Of a stretch of DNA of 64,000 nucleotides, positions 46,763 through 59,142 are shown piece by piece (within the stretch, counting starts at the first letter, position 1; the number at the start of each line of letters is the position of its first letter). The DNA is taken from contig NC_080056.1 in NCBI RefSeq assembly GCF_026212465.1, positions 8,966,517-9,030,516 on the forward strand. The letters are read 5' to 3'. The position numbers and the translations under genes are program-made. Below the pieces are notes generated by a model. It had not been told where the DNA came from and did not search any database. It saw nothing but the letters and a program-made list of their open reading frames with translations. Source of the stretch: Amaranthus tricolor (lineage: Eukaryota > Streptophyta > Magnoliopsida > Caryophyllales > Amaranthaceae).

Positions 46763-48080
46763 CCTGATCACTTTTTGCTGTTTTCTTTGATTGTTGTTCT
46801 ACCTTTAAATTTGTCTCTCTATTCCTTAGTCACAGTCTTCCCGTGATTGGATTTTATTCGATATCGTTTATGAAAAGGAACAATAGAAATGAAAGTGAAG
46901 GCACAATCTGGGTTTTGCACTTTTTTAGCTTGCTTTTAAAACACACTTATACTACTGTCAATAGGATGCTCTTTGTCCTTGTCCTCAGCAATTTGCTATC
47001 AAAGGATTTGATGCAAATACTAAAAATAAATAGATATATTATAAATAGATAGTATGGTTTGATAAATAAGTTTTGTCTTTAATTAGAGTAAGTAGAATTT
47101 TTTCAGTAAAGTTTTTAGATGAGTCTAAATTAGCTCTCTTTTTGTGTAATTAAAAAAAGACTAAGAGTAGTATATGATAAAAAAAGAATTAAGAGTAGTA
47201 ATTTATTTCAAAATTTAAAATTGTATGGACTATATATAAATAAATGTAGGATGAAAATTAAGTCTTATTATCCACTATAAATACTTAAGTAATTTTTACA
47301 TTTGTTAAAGATAATTAATATGTGATAAGAATGAAGAAATTTGTGACTACACCGAATGTTGCATATAAAGAGGTGTTTTAAATCTTTTAAATTGTAATTA
47401 TTATTAAAAAAAAATTTATTGCTTATTTAAAATGAATTGTTACTGACACTTGCATTATTGCTCGCATCAATTTCTCTTTCCTCCAAATATCATTTAATTT
47501 TTGTAAAAATTATTACATTTTGATGAAAAAAATTAAACTTGATAGATAGAATTTATACTTACATTTTTATTTTGAAATTATAACTTTTATATATTTTAAT
47601 TTAAAAACTCCGTACACGCATGAATTTTTATACTAATTTGTTATATTCATGGTGAATGATTTTAATTCACATATTGGTTTATTATTAAATGACAACTTAT
47701 GCTCTTAAAACACCTACTTTAGAAGATAAAAATACATACTAATGTTAATGCACTCTTACATCTACTGTTTGAAATGATATCTAAGATTAATAATTTAAGC
47801 ACTTATTGATCTATTAAAACGCCAATCTATGTTCTTAAAATCTCTACTTTGAATGATAAATTATCTACTTATACTAATTAATTTTCACATCCAATGTTGA
47901 AAAATTATCTAGTGGTAATTATAAACCACATTTTAATATGTTAAAATGTCAACTTATACTCTTAAGAAACCTACAATCAATTTATATCTACTTTGAATTT
48001 TGAAAGTTGAAATACTTACTTATATTGCTCATGTTAACGACTTCTATTTATATTATTTAATAAAATAAGAACTCAAATTC
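46763..48080. other. Upstream region of gene A, with degenerate repeats
   Basis: No gene. From about 47640 to 48010, phrases such as ACAACTTATGCTCTTAAAAC, GCCAATCTATGTTCTTAAAA and GTCAACTTATACTCTTAAGA recur about every 125-130 bases, an old tandem array. Confidence 0.45.
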
Positions 48081-48282
48081 TCATATGTGACGGTTTCACG
48101 GTGAGATGATTTTAATTGGGTTGACCCAATGTACATTTATTTTTAAAGTGATAGACTTTTTATAGTATTAAAGGTATCCCTTATAACCTTAAAGTGATCA
48201 CTTATAATTTCAAAGTGATCACTTAGAGAAATGGACTTACTTATATGAATTCGTCTCATAATAAAACAGTCTCATGTAAGAT
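48081..48282. repeat. Diverged GAGACCGTCTCA-type MITE
   Basis: Left ATGTGACGGTTTCACGGTGAG and right GAATTCGTCTCATAATAAAA resemble the 26.5 and 42.2 kb copies. The inside has AAAGTGATCACTTATAA twice, similar to units of the array at 52.9 kb. Confidence 0.45.
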
Positions 48283-48730
48283 GAGCTGATAAAAGAAAGC
48301 AATTATTCAATAAAAAAAAATTGGAAATTAAAAACTCTATATTAGGGCTAGAAGTCTATCAAGATATTTGACTAGTTCTATTTCCTTAGTTTTTTCTCCA
48401 TTTTCTTGTCCTCCCTCTTTTGTTAGAATATGAGCATATTGATCATATCAACAACTTAGATAGACTTAACAGTCCTAAATTCTAATTTGTTTTGTCTTTG
48501 TTTTAGAAGATGGATATACATCGTGCATCCAAAATTACACGGTTGAAAGAAATAAATAGATGGGATGGACATAAAGAATGCAAGGGATATAAGGGGAGTT
48601 TTTACATTTTGGTTTTTTTTTGGGAAGGTGATTTTTGAGATAATTGTTTGTGACCCAATAAGTTTGTGGAAGATCTCTCTTTGGTCTAAATTAAAGTTTC
48701 TTTTTTTATTTTTTTACATTAGAAGTAACT

Positions 48731-48974
48731 GTTAGTCTCTTAGAGAGACGTATCTCAGCCTAAATCATTAAAGATTAATGCCTATTTATCATGTTTTTAA
48801 TGTCTATTTACATTATTCTTAATTCTTACTGTATTCTTAATGCATACTTTCAATATCTTAAATGTCTACTTATATTATTCTTAATGCCTACTTACAATAT
48901 TTTAAAAAATATAAAATGGACCGACTCAATTCGAGATGGCCCCTAAGAGACCGTCTCTCACAAGAATTTGTGTA
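48731..48974. repeat. MITE family F1, copy C (most complete)
   Basis: GTTAGTCTCTTAGAGAGACG at the left and GAGACCGTCTCTCACAAG at the right are inverted ends. TTAAAGATTAATGCCTATTT, TTCAATATCTTAAATGTCTA and AATGGACCGACTCAATTCGA are shared with copies A and B. Confidence 0.65.
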
Positions 48975-49827
48975 GAAGCAATGTGATAGCTATAAAGGGC
49001 ATTAAAGAGGCTCTACATGGCTAAGAGGTATTTTTATGGATCATGGTGTGCGGCTATAGTTGTGACCATTGTATTCTAGAATACTCGAAATGTTATATTT
49101 CTTACGAAGAAATAATATACCACTACCACGTAGAGACACAATCGATGAATGTAAAATTACAATAAAAAGGTTCGTACTTCTGATAATGAGGCTCAAATAT
49201 AACATATTCCATTAAATTTGTGCCAAAATGAGATGGTTGAGTGTAGTCTAAATTTGTGGCCGACTTACAACATCATTTTGATATAAATAAAACAATATCA
49301 TCATGATTATATTTTATTCAATAGTAATCTCCAAGTTGGCAAAAAAATAAAATTGATAGTACCGTTTCTGTTTAATTTTTATTGTTTTTAGGCGGTTCTA
49401 TTTATTGTTCATCTAAAAAATATTTCTATTCATATTATATTTTTAGACATAATTACCCTTAGTTATCCTAATTTTAACTTTTTAATACTTATGATCTCCA
49501 AATATTTTACACCAACTTTATTTTAACATTTTTAAAATGCTTATGGTTCGCACATGTTTCTTAGTACTTTTAACATTTTTAATGTTTGTTGTCCTTATAA
49601 GTTTTCCACCAACTTTATTTTATATTTTTTTAATGTTTAGAGCCCCACTTTTCTACATTAACTTTATTATTTAATAAAATAATATTTAATTAACTAAAAA
49701 TTTTAACTTTTCTTAAATTTTATGTAAATATTTCTTATGAAAGCATCAAATAAAAACATTTCTTATGAAAGTATCAACTAAAAACGAAGTACTAGCTAGA
49801 TAGCTTATAGCAGGTGAAGAAAACTAA
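48975..49827. other. Intergenic, nothing recognised
   Basis: No gene seen. Two near-copies of AACATTTCTTATGAAAG lie at about 49725-49775. Confidence 0.45.
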
Positions 49828-50381
49828 CGGCCCGTTTGGTTGATGGTAATGAAGTAATGGGAATGAAATGTTGTAATGGCAATAGTAATGAAGGAATGGA
49901 TATGAGAATTGGTAATGAAGATTCTTTTGTATGGTGTGCATGACTAAAGAATGGTAATGAAAGATAATATTCCATTGATTGCATTTGTTTGTTAGTAATA
50001 AAAAATGGTAATGACTCTTAGTTTTATTATTATATATTTGTATCTAAAAGCATTATTGTATCTAAATTATTCTATCTAATGATTCTTTTTTTAATAATAA
50101 TATTTTTTTGGATAATTACATACATTACCTTTTTTTTCTTCATTATTTTTTTTCTTCAGCTCGAAACAACATTACCTTATTTTATTACCACAGTAATACT
50201 TCATTACCATTACAGCCTAATACCAGGTTGTTTGATGGTAATAAAAATGGCCCTTTTTGGTAATTTTATTACCTTATTTTATTACCATCCATTACCATTG
50301 AAGGCATCCAAACAACCAAATTTTTTATTACTTAATTTTATTACCATTACCGCCCTCTAATACCATGTACCAAACGGGCCG
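49828..50381. mobile_element. Tourist-like MITE, 554 bp (copy 2)
   Basis: CGGCCCGTTTGGTTGATGG ... CATGTACCAAACGGGCCG with TAA on both sides (49825-49827, 50382-50384). It matches the 35.82 kb element along its full length with few differences, for example GTAATGAAG against GTAATAAAG near the left end. Confidence 0.82.
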
Positions 50382-50825
50382 TAAATGTATTATGAGTAAT
50401 GTACGAATGTTAATTTAGTAACTATATATACTATAAAAAATTTTCAACATTAACTTTATTATTTAATAAAATAATATTTCTATGTTCTATTATCTATAAA
50501 ATTAAATTTTTCTTAATTTACGTAAATATTTCTTATGGGAACATCAAATAAGACGTGAAAAAAACTGGATATAGCATGAGTACATTAGTACATATAAAAT
50601 TGACATATTCTTTAAAGGCCCTGTGCAATTTTAAAACTATGATAATTTTCAAACAACTTTATATCTATAAAATTGACATATTTTTTGAGGCACAGTGCAG
50701 TTGTACATATTGAACATGCTCAGAAACTCCTCAGTATACAACCAAGCGAAGGATGAAAATGATAACATTTTTATCAACTCAAACATAAAGCTTGAATAAA
50801 TGATGCAAATAAGACTCAAATTGAG

Positions 50826-53800
50826 TTAATTGGGAGTTGGAAATGTGTAGTCACGAAGCTGCATAGAGGTGAATGTTGCTGTGGCAGTTGTAGTCTCCCT
50901 TCTTGGTCGTCTTACTCTTTTATGATCAGCAACTAAAGCTATGTAACTTATGATTCCAAGGGCTATACCAATGAAGGATAATGCTGCGGCTGCACCGTAT
51001 ACTCCTTTCTTTACCCTGTAGCACCTCTTGTAGTATGTCCACAATATTGCATCACTCAAAGATGAACCTTTTGCTATCTATAATATTAAGTTCCATTTCA
51101 TTAGATTATATATACATTATTATTTAATGATGAATATAATTATCTACACAATGATATAACAATTATTATAGATTTAATTTGTCCTCAAAGCCGTTTTCTA
51201 TATTTGACAGACTCTTGTGGATAGTTTTTTTTACATGGTAAAGGGCAACTATAAAATTTAAATTAATAAAAAAAAAAAACTCAGGCTATTAGGTTTTGGG
51301 TTCGATATCCCTTAATCTTCTTCTTTACTTAGCCTGCACTATAATCATAAAAATAGGAAAAATTATCAAGAATAATTTAACTTTTTCATGATTTTCTTAC
51401 AATAATCTCACCTATTAATTAACTATAAACAATCCCAACTTTAATGGTATTTGCCTAGAGTAAGCTTGGGTAACCCGAAAACCTGCTATAATAAGTAATT
51501 CACCAAAAAAAAGTAAATTGAAAATTAATGTAAAATTAGAGAAAAATTTAAAAAAATTACATAAAAATTTATGAATAATTAAAAAAATCAGAAATTTTTT
51601 AAATATTTTTTTCACATTTTTTCTAGATTTTATTTTAATATATTTTTTTTAAAAAATAAAACTTGCTATAACAAGTCATCGGGTTACCGGGATTACTCTA
51701 TGAAAATACCCTTTAAAGTTGGGATTATTCATGAGTAATTAATAGGTCGAATTATTGTAGGAAAATAATGAAAATGTTGGATTATTCTTGGCATTAAGAA
51801 TGATGTAAATACGCATTAAGGATTATGTAAGTAGGCATTAAGTTTTATTGGGCTTGGCCTGAGAGACGTCTTTCAGAGAGATGGTCTCTCAAGAGACCGA
51901 CTGTTTGTTAAAAAAGTCTTTTATGGACTTGATCCATCCTATTTTAGTACGCATTTTAAAAACTTATTGAAATAATGAGTATTTTTACTTGATAAGTACA
52001 ATCAAGTATAATCATTAGGAAATATTTGTTGCTATAAATTGGTATACACTAAAATAGTGTGGTGTTGAAACCAAGTGATCGAATTTAAATTTAGAGATTT
52101 TATTTTATTTTTGAAAGGAGAATATTTTGAATATGCATGAGATAGGAAAACCTTAGATAAAAGATATGTACGTAATATTATAAATGAAAGTACACAACCT
52201 TAGAGATGTCTACACCATAATGTGTGACTCCAGCAAGTAGAAATAAGATAATTGCTGCCAGACATTTCAACCTGCAAAACAATTTATTATTTGCAATACT
52301 ATCTAAATACTCTTAAGCTGATCTTATATTGAACTTATTATTCACAGTATGTAGCAAAATGCTGCATTCATCTTAACATAGTAAATTTTTTTGAAATAAT
52401 TATTCTTACGCAACCACGACTTTTAAAAACTGTTAAGCAAATTCGTCTTTATAAATTGTTACGAGATTTAAATTAGCAACTCTTGTATGAGACCGTCTCA
52501 TCACTTTGTTAAGGAATTAACTCAACTAAAAGTTTTAGCTGATGATTGAGGCTCCAAAATATGTTATATACTCTAATGCACCTTAAAACGGGCCCATACA
52601 AACAGCCCAAAATATTTATCTCAAAAAAATTGAATAATTCACATAATTGCTGCATGTGTATAGAAAGTGGCTAAATAACTGCCATGATCTTTTTTAATTA
52701 ATTTTTTGTACAGAAAATAAATTGTTAATTGCTACTTTTATACAAGAATATAAGATCAAATTGTATGTACAATAAACTTAATTCCATTGAACTAGCATTT
52801 GAAAATCTGACCCCATTAATAGCCTTTACAAGCAAAATTAAACACAATCAAACAAAATTAAACTCTATCACTAAACTTATATCCTTAAAGTGATGACTTA
52901 TCAACTTAAAGTGATGACTTATATTGTTAAATTAATTACACAATGTTTATAAATACTCATTTTATGATTGTATGAGATAACCTTTAAGTGATTACTTATA
53001 ACCCTTAAAGTGACCTTAAAAAGATGACTTACATTATTAAATTAATTACGTACTATTTTTAAGTACTCATTTTAAGGTCGTATGTGATCACCTTAAAGTG
53101 ATTACTTGTTGCATTAATGTGATTGACTTATCACCTTAAAGTCACGACGTACATTATTAAAGTGATTATCAACTACTTTTAGATATTTATTTTAAGGTTG
53201 TATGTGTGACCTTAAAATGATTACTTATAGCCTTTAAGTGATGAACTATCACCTTAAAGTAATGACTTATATTGTTAAAATGAGTATGTACCTGCAGCTT
53301 ATAAGTACTTATTTCAAAGTTGGACGTGATAATCTTAATATGATGAACTATAGTCTTAAAGTGATGAATAAATTAATAGGAGACCAAACGAAAAATGTTG
53401 AAATTGATAAAGATAAGAAGAACAATAAGAAACATAAGATTAGTAGATTAAGGGGAGATGAGGAAGAACAAGCTAGTAAGAAGGTTTTGCTTAAGAAGAA
53501 AAGGTTGCAGATATGTTCAAACAAGAACAAAGAAGTGACGGTTTCACTCTTTATAATTAAACAAGTTTTCACTTTCCATTATTTTTGATTTTAACCGTTT
53601 CTTTTCTTTATTTTTTTTAAATAAATTAAAACTATTTTTTTATTAAATTAATTAAAATTGGGTCTCATGAAGAGACAATCTTAATTAAAAATTTGTCATA
53701 ATCAATAAAAATTAATTACAGGTTTAATAGAGCAAAAGTCAACAACTATAAAAAGAAAAAATGATAGGGTATAACTCAAGCTAATAAAATAGATTTATAT

Positions 53801-56800
53801 ATTTTGACAATAATTATATTATTAGAAATATTCAATTTAGCATAGATAAGGGATGATAATATATGGGCTATAGGTAGCCGTTCTAACAATTTGCTTTATG
53901 ACTTTAGAGTATTTTTTGTTGGTTGTGCACTATTTTGGATGTAAAGAAATAAAAAGAGAGAAATTAAAAGTTTTAAAAAGATAGAAAATCTGTATTTAGA
54001 TAATAAAAAGGAAGGAAGGAATTTTAAGAGAAAGGAATTTGTAAAAAAATATAGACAAATCTTGTTAATAATTCACAATCTCTCTTTAACACTATTACTA
54101 GATAGCAAAATACAAGAAAAGAAAGGAAAGGGGAAGGGATAGAGAAGAGGAAGGGAAGAAGAATGCATTTTATTTGTTTAGAAGAGAAGAGAGAAAATGA
54201 ATAAAAATGAGAGTTTTATTTGTTTACAATTAACAAAATTTATTCATGGTTTCCTCCAAATTCCGCCATTCCAAATCTCTCACCTTTTAATTTGTTATTC
54301 AAACAAGGGATTATCCATCCTTAATCCTTACAAATTCTCCGGCTTCCTTTCCCCTATTTCACTCTATCTAAACCTAGTGTAAGTGGAAAGATTGGAGGGA
54401 AAACACATATAGTTTTATATTAATCCCTTTTTATTTCTCTCTTTTAAATAAACAAGATACATTCTTACTTCGTACCCATCCCCTTCTTTTTCCTTCCTTT
54501 TTCTTTTCTCTCTGTTAAATATGGTGACTCAATAAAGCCCAATGTACGCATAGGATGATATATATGGGTTCTGTTTTGGTACCTGATGTCCGCTCGACCC
54601 AGGCTCGACCTTGCTTGGTTGCTCGACCTGGTCGAGTAAGAGAGTAGAAGCTTTTGTCTACATTTTGATCTCTCGCTCGACCCCCGCCCAACCTCACTAA
54701 TATCGTTCAACCTGGTCGAGCGAAAGTTCGGGGTATTATGTTTTACGCGATAGTTTTCAAATCAATTCGTGGGCATCCATTTATCTCCTCTCCTGGTTCT
54801 AAAGCCTATATAAGGCTCTAGTATATCTCTTATACATTTAATGTAAGATCATTTGTTGTATAACAATTGGAAAATGAGTTGAGAGCCACAATCAAATTCT
54901 TAGGGTTTCAGTGAGAGGCTTTGGAGTACTTTTTCTCCTCTCATCTTGAACAATTTTAAGGGGGGTTCTTGTATAGAGTAGATAAGAAATTGTAATCATT
55001 ACTCTAAGAAGCAATAATATTCATTTAATTGTTAAAGGTGGAGTTTTATAGTCTAATATCTCATTAAAATTAGGATTTTCTTCATTATTTTGCATTTTCT
55101 TTTTTGATCTTTCTTGGTTTATTTGGATCAAACTCTAAGACTCTCCTTATTTGTCATCTAAACATAGTGTTATTCTATATGTAAAATTATGTCTGAATCA
55201 ACTTGACTAAATAAGTATTTATCGATCTAAAGTAAATTCAAATCACGTGCTGACTAAGTAATATAACATATTTGAGTCGATAATTCAAATGCCCATCTCT
55301 GCGTAAGACTAGAAAACGTACCAACAGAAAACAAAGGCAAGAATTGCTAATGCTCTAGTACAGGAAGATGAACGATTTGCTCTACCGCAACCACAGTCCG
55401 CAGAAATGCTAATCAAAATGAGTGCAATTATGAGACTTGCTACTGCAGCAGCCCCCATATAAAACGCTGGACTTCTGAAGTATAAACACTCATAGACTAC
55501 ACACAATTCGTTTGTGCACCTAAACTTATACAGATGACGACCCTGCCAAAACATCAAATAATAAAGGATCACATAAAGGATAAGTATTTTGGTCTTCATC
55601 CTTGATCGAGTAATAATTGTTTAGTTACATAATACTCCCTCTATCTATTTGAATTTGCACCCTAAGACTCAAAAAACTTTCACATATTTAAGTTTTAAGT
55701 TCTAAACTCAAAGGGACGTACAGAGTAAGTAATTAATTTAAATTATTTGCATATTTGCAAGTGTAGAATTCTGATATCATATCAAGTGACTATCTTAATA
55801 AAAAGATTAAGCTAATGGTTAATGTTTAGAAGTTAGAGCCCTAAAATATTTTATATATGGACCTCTCAAACTCTCAATTTATGATGCTAATCGAAATTGA
55901 CCTGCTGAGACTTGACAGAAAACCGGTGGATTGTAACCCGAAAATTTTAATTTGTCATCTGATTAAATATAATCTGACCAAAAAAATATTAGAAAAAATG
56001 TATCAAACTCGACTATAACTCAAACCCAACAATTTGATATATTTCTCACTTTTGTTAATTTTTTCAATTTTACATTGTTGTTTTTAAGTCAAAACCCAAT
56101 ATATTTTTGGCTAATTTTGTTTTGAGTTTAAATTTTATTGCTAAAGCCCTAAATGTAATATCATGGTTTTATACAAGAAAAATTTACTACAAACAAATAA
56201 GTTACTTTTTATGATTATTTGAAAAAAAAAATGATTAGAGATTTTTTTAAAAAACCTCTTATCCATTGAATTGATCACCCAAATTAAATTGATCAAAATT
56301 GAAAATGAAGATTCAAAATTAAGTGACTAAAATTTAACTTTACCTAAGAATAAATCTCACTTAATACCCCGATCGGTATGTATCCCACACAATCATCATT
56401 TCTTAAAAATCAAATTAAAATTCTTGGTTTTGATAAGATTTTATCCACAGCTAAAAAAAAATCTTTACTATATCAATTTTGAAAAAATAGTATTCTTAAA
56501 ATTATTACTCCTCCGTCTCAATCTATACGCATATTTTTTAACACTATTTATCAATTATTTTAATTTGTATTTTACTCCTATTTATATGCTAAATCATAAT
56601 CAAATAAGATCCTGTTTAATTATCTCGACACAAAACGGAGGAAGTAAGAGGTGAGGCGTGGTGGATATGGGTTGAGTCAGTAAAAGGCGGGTTCGACCTC
56701 ACACCAACGAGTTACCCACTATCCAGAACGGGTAATACTTTTTATACGTATATCCACCCGCCATCCAGCAAATTCATATCTATATCCGCTCCAACCGAAG

Positions 56801-57002
56801 AAGAATACAATAGAGTGCGCTAGCCATACACCCTAATTATACATTGATAATCAGATCTAATTAAGGTTGGGACTTGGAAAGAATGTTTTGAGAAACTTAC
56901 CTGAGTCTCAGGAGGCATGAGCACGAAAATGAGACCCACAACAGTAGAATACAACCCCAAAATTCCAACAATTATGCTCGCAACTATAGCCTTTCCATCC
57001 AT
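50826..57002 (-). CDS. DUF1218 four-helix membrane protein (gene B)
   Basis: Four exons on the minus strand: 57002-56901, 55542-55322, 52271-52199 and 51077-50826. All splice sites are GT-AG; the sum is 648 bases, 215 aa, without a frame break. Exon 1 is a membrane segment (MDGKAIVASIIVGILGLYST), exon 2 carries the Cys-bearing loop (FRCTNELCVVYECLYFRSP), helix 2 and a CGCGRANRSSSC loop into helix 3. Exon 3 (73 bases) completes helix 3 (LKCLAAIILFLLAGVTHYG). Exon 4 gives ILWTYYKRCYRVKKGVYGAA, helix 4 and a Thr-rich tail. The layout parallels gene A, whose exon 3 corresponds to exons 3 and 4 here, so an intron was gained or lost between them. Intron 2 (about 3 kb) holds a tandem array and an LTR-like piece; intron 3 holds a foldback element. 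Cellular role is unknown beyond membership in DUF1218. Confidence 0.85.
51364..51794. mobile_element. Foldback MITE, about 430 bp, in intron 3 of gene B
   Basis: Arms of about 140 bp are inverted copies: ATCAAGAATAATTTAACTTT, CCTATTAATTAACTATAAAC, AATCCCAACTTTAATGGTAT and GGGTAACCCGAAAACCTGCT at the left have matching complements at the right. A T/A-rich loop separates them. No target duplication was confirmed. Confidence 0.65.
51795..51910. repeat. MITE family F1, truncated inverted copy D
   Basis: GCATTAAGGATTATGTAAGT and AGAGACGTCTTTCAGAGAGA followed by GGTCTCTCAAGAGACC match the F1 end and interior in the opposite orientation. It abuts the foldback element. Confidence 0.45.
52860..53370. 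repeat. Degenerate tandem repeat, unit about 100-120 bp, 4 copies
   Basis: TTAAATTAATTACACAATG, TTAAATTAATTACGTACT, TTAAAGTGATTATCAACT and TTAAAATGAGTATGTACC start comparable units at about 52937, 53039, 53158 and 53275; each is followed by a version of AAGTACTCATTTTAAGGTCG and by CCTTAAAGTGATGACTTAT words. In intron 2 of gene B. A 116-codon frame over 53238-53588 is produced by the array. Confidence 0.6.
53990..54500. repeat. Polypurine/polypyrimidine inverted repeat, second copy
   Basis: GAAAGGAAAGGGGAAGGGAT and GAGGAAGGGAAGAAG (about 54119-54165) face CTTCCTTTCCCCTATTTC and TTTTTCCTTCC-rich sequence further on. It shares TTTATTTGTTTAGAAGAGA-type words with the 45.4 kb copy. Confidence 0.4.
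54526..55005 (+). repeat. LTR-like fragment with GCTCGACC/GGTCGAGC motifs
   Basis: Contains repeated GCTCGACC, TGGTCGAG and CCTGGTCGAGCG words at 54590-54725, a TATA-like CCTATATAAGGCTC at about 54807, then a T/C-rich leader. Similar logic (CTCGNNCGAGC words, TATA, leader) is seen at 10.5 and 61.4 kb. It sits in intron 2 of gene B; LTR ends were not found. Confidence 0.3.
55635..55725. mobile_element. Short Stowaway-like MITE, 91 bp
   Basis: CTCCCTCTATCTATTTG at the left and AAGGGACGTACAGAG at the right are imperfect inverted ends; TA on both sides (55633-55634, 55726-55727). In intron 1 of gene B. Confidence 0.55.
56508..56644. mobile_element. Short Stowaway-like MITE, 137 bp
   Basis: CTCCTCCGTCTCAATC at the left, CACAAAACGGAGGAAG at the right, TA on both sides (56506-56507, 56645-56646). 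Also in intron 1 of gene B. Confidence 0.6.
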
Positions 57003-57514
57003 TTTGTCTCTTCAATTTCTTTGCAAGCTGCACACACCTCTTCAATTTTAAAGGCCTTAAATTATTCTATAGGACTTTATATTATGTTGTGCAAGCTACT
57101 AGTTATCAACTCATTGATAATTGACATCAAGGATAGATAATGTTTGATTTATTTTTAAAATAAATATTATTTTATCATCTACCATATTTGTTTGACTTTG
57201 TAATATATATATTCACATAAAATAATTATTAAGTTTTGGATAAATTTTAATGACAACTAACATAACAGTGGAAAACAGATTATATATGGCTTTGTTATAT
57301 TATCCTTAAACCTCGGATTATATGTTGTATGTAGTTGCTATCATAGAAGTTCAACAATTGATTATTTTCTGGCAGTTAATTATGGGGTTTGACAAGTGAA
57401 TCTAATAATTAAGACAGAAAGGATAGAAGAATGACACCCTTTAAAGTTGTTACCAACCCAACAGGAGACTAGAAGTCTAATTTGGAAACAATTCAGGATT
57501 CATGAATTGAAGGA

Positions 57515-57795
57515 CAATTTTTTTAGAAAAAAATAATTTTTTAATAAAATAATTCTCAAAAATAATGCCTCGGAGAATTTTAATTCTTAAAATAAACGTC
57601 TCTGTGTCTGAACTAAGGTTAGAGTTTTTTCATTGTTACCAACATCAAACAAGAGAAAATAAATTTATCACGACTTTATCCGCTGTTAGTAACAGCAAAT
57701 AAATCCTAACCTAAGGCTCGGGCACAAAGACGCTTATTCTAGGAATTGAAATTTTTCTAAGTTTATTTTAATTTTTTTTTTAAAAACTTAATTTT
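57515..57795. repeat. Foldback MITE, about 280 bp
   Basis: AAAATAAACGTCTCTGTGTC...GAACTAAGGTTAGAG at the left mirrors CCTAACCTAAGGCTCGGGCA...AAAGACGCTTATTCTAGG at the right; arms are about 85 bp. It lies upstream of gene B. Confidence 0.55.
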
Positions 57796-57878
57796 TTTCA
57801 AATTTTCATTGCTAAAGTGGGTTTGATGGAAAAGGAAATATTCTAGTAAGATTGAAATTAGTTGAATAGAAAAAAAAT

Positions 57879-58131
57879 GGGTGTTTGATAAAATAGTTTA
57901 TTGGATTATTTTAGGCTATTATGGGCTATTTTAGGCTATTTTGGCACAAATAGATAGTTGGATTATTAAACCATCTAATATATTGTTTGGTAACGGATGG
58001 TCATTATGAATATACTACTTTTGAAGAAACTGCTCTTTGAAATGTATTCAAAATCAGCTTGTCAAAGCAGTTGATAAATCAACTGGTTAAATCAATCATT
58101 CAAATCAATTATCAATCGTTTGTTAGACCCC
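57879..58131. repeat. hAT-like MITE, about 250 bp
   Basis: GGGTGTTTGATAAAATAG at the left and CAATCGTTTGTTAGACCC at the right are imperfect inverse ends; the interior has ATTTTAGGCTATT repeated three times (57910-57945). Confidence 0.4.
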
Positions 58132-58679
58132 TATCCTTCCTCAAAATGGAATGTTGAAAAAATTTATTTGTAAAACAATGGCATCCTAACATGTCACTTA
58201 ATGAGAAAGGGGTCAAGTTCTACAGAAGTTAATTGGAGAAAAAAGTTTGGGGAAGATCGGTAAGATGTCAAGGATGAAGGACAAAGGTTGATCAATTTAA
58301 GCCACACTGAGCAGAGAATGTCTCTTTGCTTATTTGCTAGAGTCCTAATTGACATGGATATCATTGCTAGCATCCTAGAGTAGTTTGTATTTTGTATTTT
58401 AAAGATCGGAGTAGATAGCTCAAGCAAATACATATAGAGATTATATAAGAGAGAGAATTTATACGGTCATTAACTTTGTACATGAAAATTAAGGATAATA
58501 GGAATTTTTGACTAACTGATATTGGTTGGAAATTCAGTTGAAAATTTTCGACTGTTTATTGTTAGTCAGAGATTTCAGTCGATGTATTGACTTTTTGTAG
58601 TGCCATATATATACTTGAACCTTTTCAATTTACTTGCAACATTTGCTTTTTCACGTAGTCTAATGTACTAATTCAATCC

Positions 58680-58883
58680 TTAATATCTTTAATTATGTAT
58701 AATAAAAAAATTATAAAAATTTGATATTAATAATCTTTACAATGAGACAAATCAAACAAGATTTCATTTGACTATGTTTTAACTTTTAGATTAAAAATTA
58801 ATTAAAAATTAAGAGTGATGAATAAATAGTATCATTTTTCCTAATGTTTAACTAATGTTTAACTAATATGAAATGAAGGGAGT
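58680..58883. repeat. Broken Stowaway-like copy
   Basis: TTGATATTAATAATCTTTAC, GAGACAAATCAAACAAGAT and a right end GAAATGAAGGGAG followed by TA match the 17.6 kb element. The left terminus is eroded. It ends 11 bases from the copia LTR. Confidence 0.45.
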
Positions 58884-58893
58884 ATGTAATATA

Positions 58894-59142
58894 TGTTGAA
58901 GATGGATTAACAGTAATGTGGGAAGGCAAAAAAGATGGCACACAATGATACTCTAATGCAGAAGAATCAAAGGAGACTGTTTACTTCTTATTCATACTTT
59001 GATAATTTACAAAAGAATGAGGAACCACATATTTATAGTAGAATAGGCGGAAGGGAAAAATAGCAATACCTAACCATTCTAACTAACTCAGGTAAAATAA
59101 TACAAAACAAATAACAAAGGGAATTAGTCAACACTCTCAACA
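58894..59142 (-). repeat. 3' LTR of a copia element, 249 bp
   Basis: On the minus strand it starts TGTTGAGAGTGTTGAC directly after a polypurine tract (GCGGGGGGA) and ends CATCTTCAACA, with perfect TGTTGA/TCAACA inverted ends. It holds a TATAAATATG box (about 59026-59035). Confidence 0.8.

Noticed and set aside
53238..53588. A 116-codon Lys-rich frame
   Set aside because: Most of it derives from the degenerate tandem array in the intron of gene B, and no family is recognisable.
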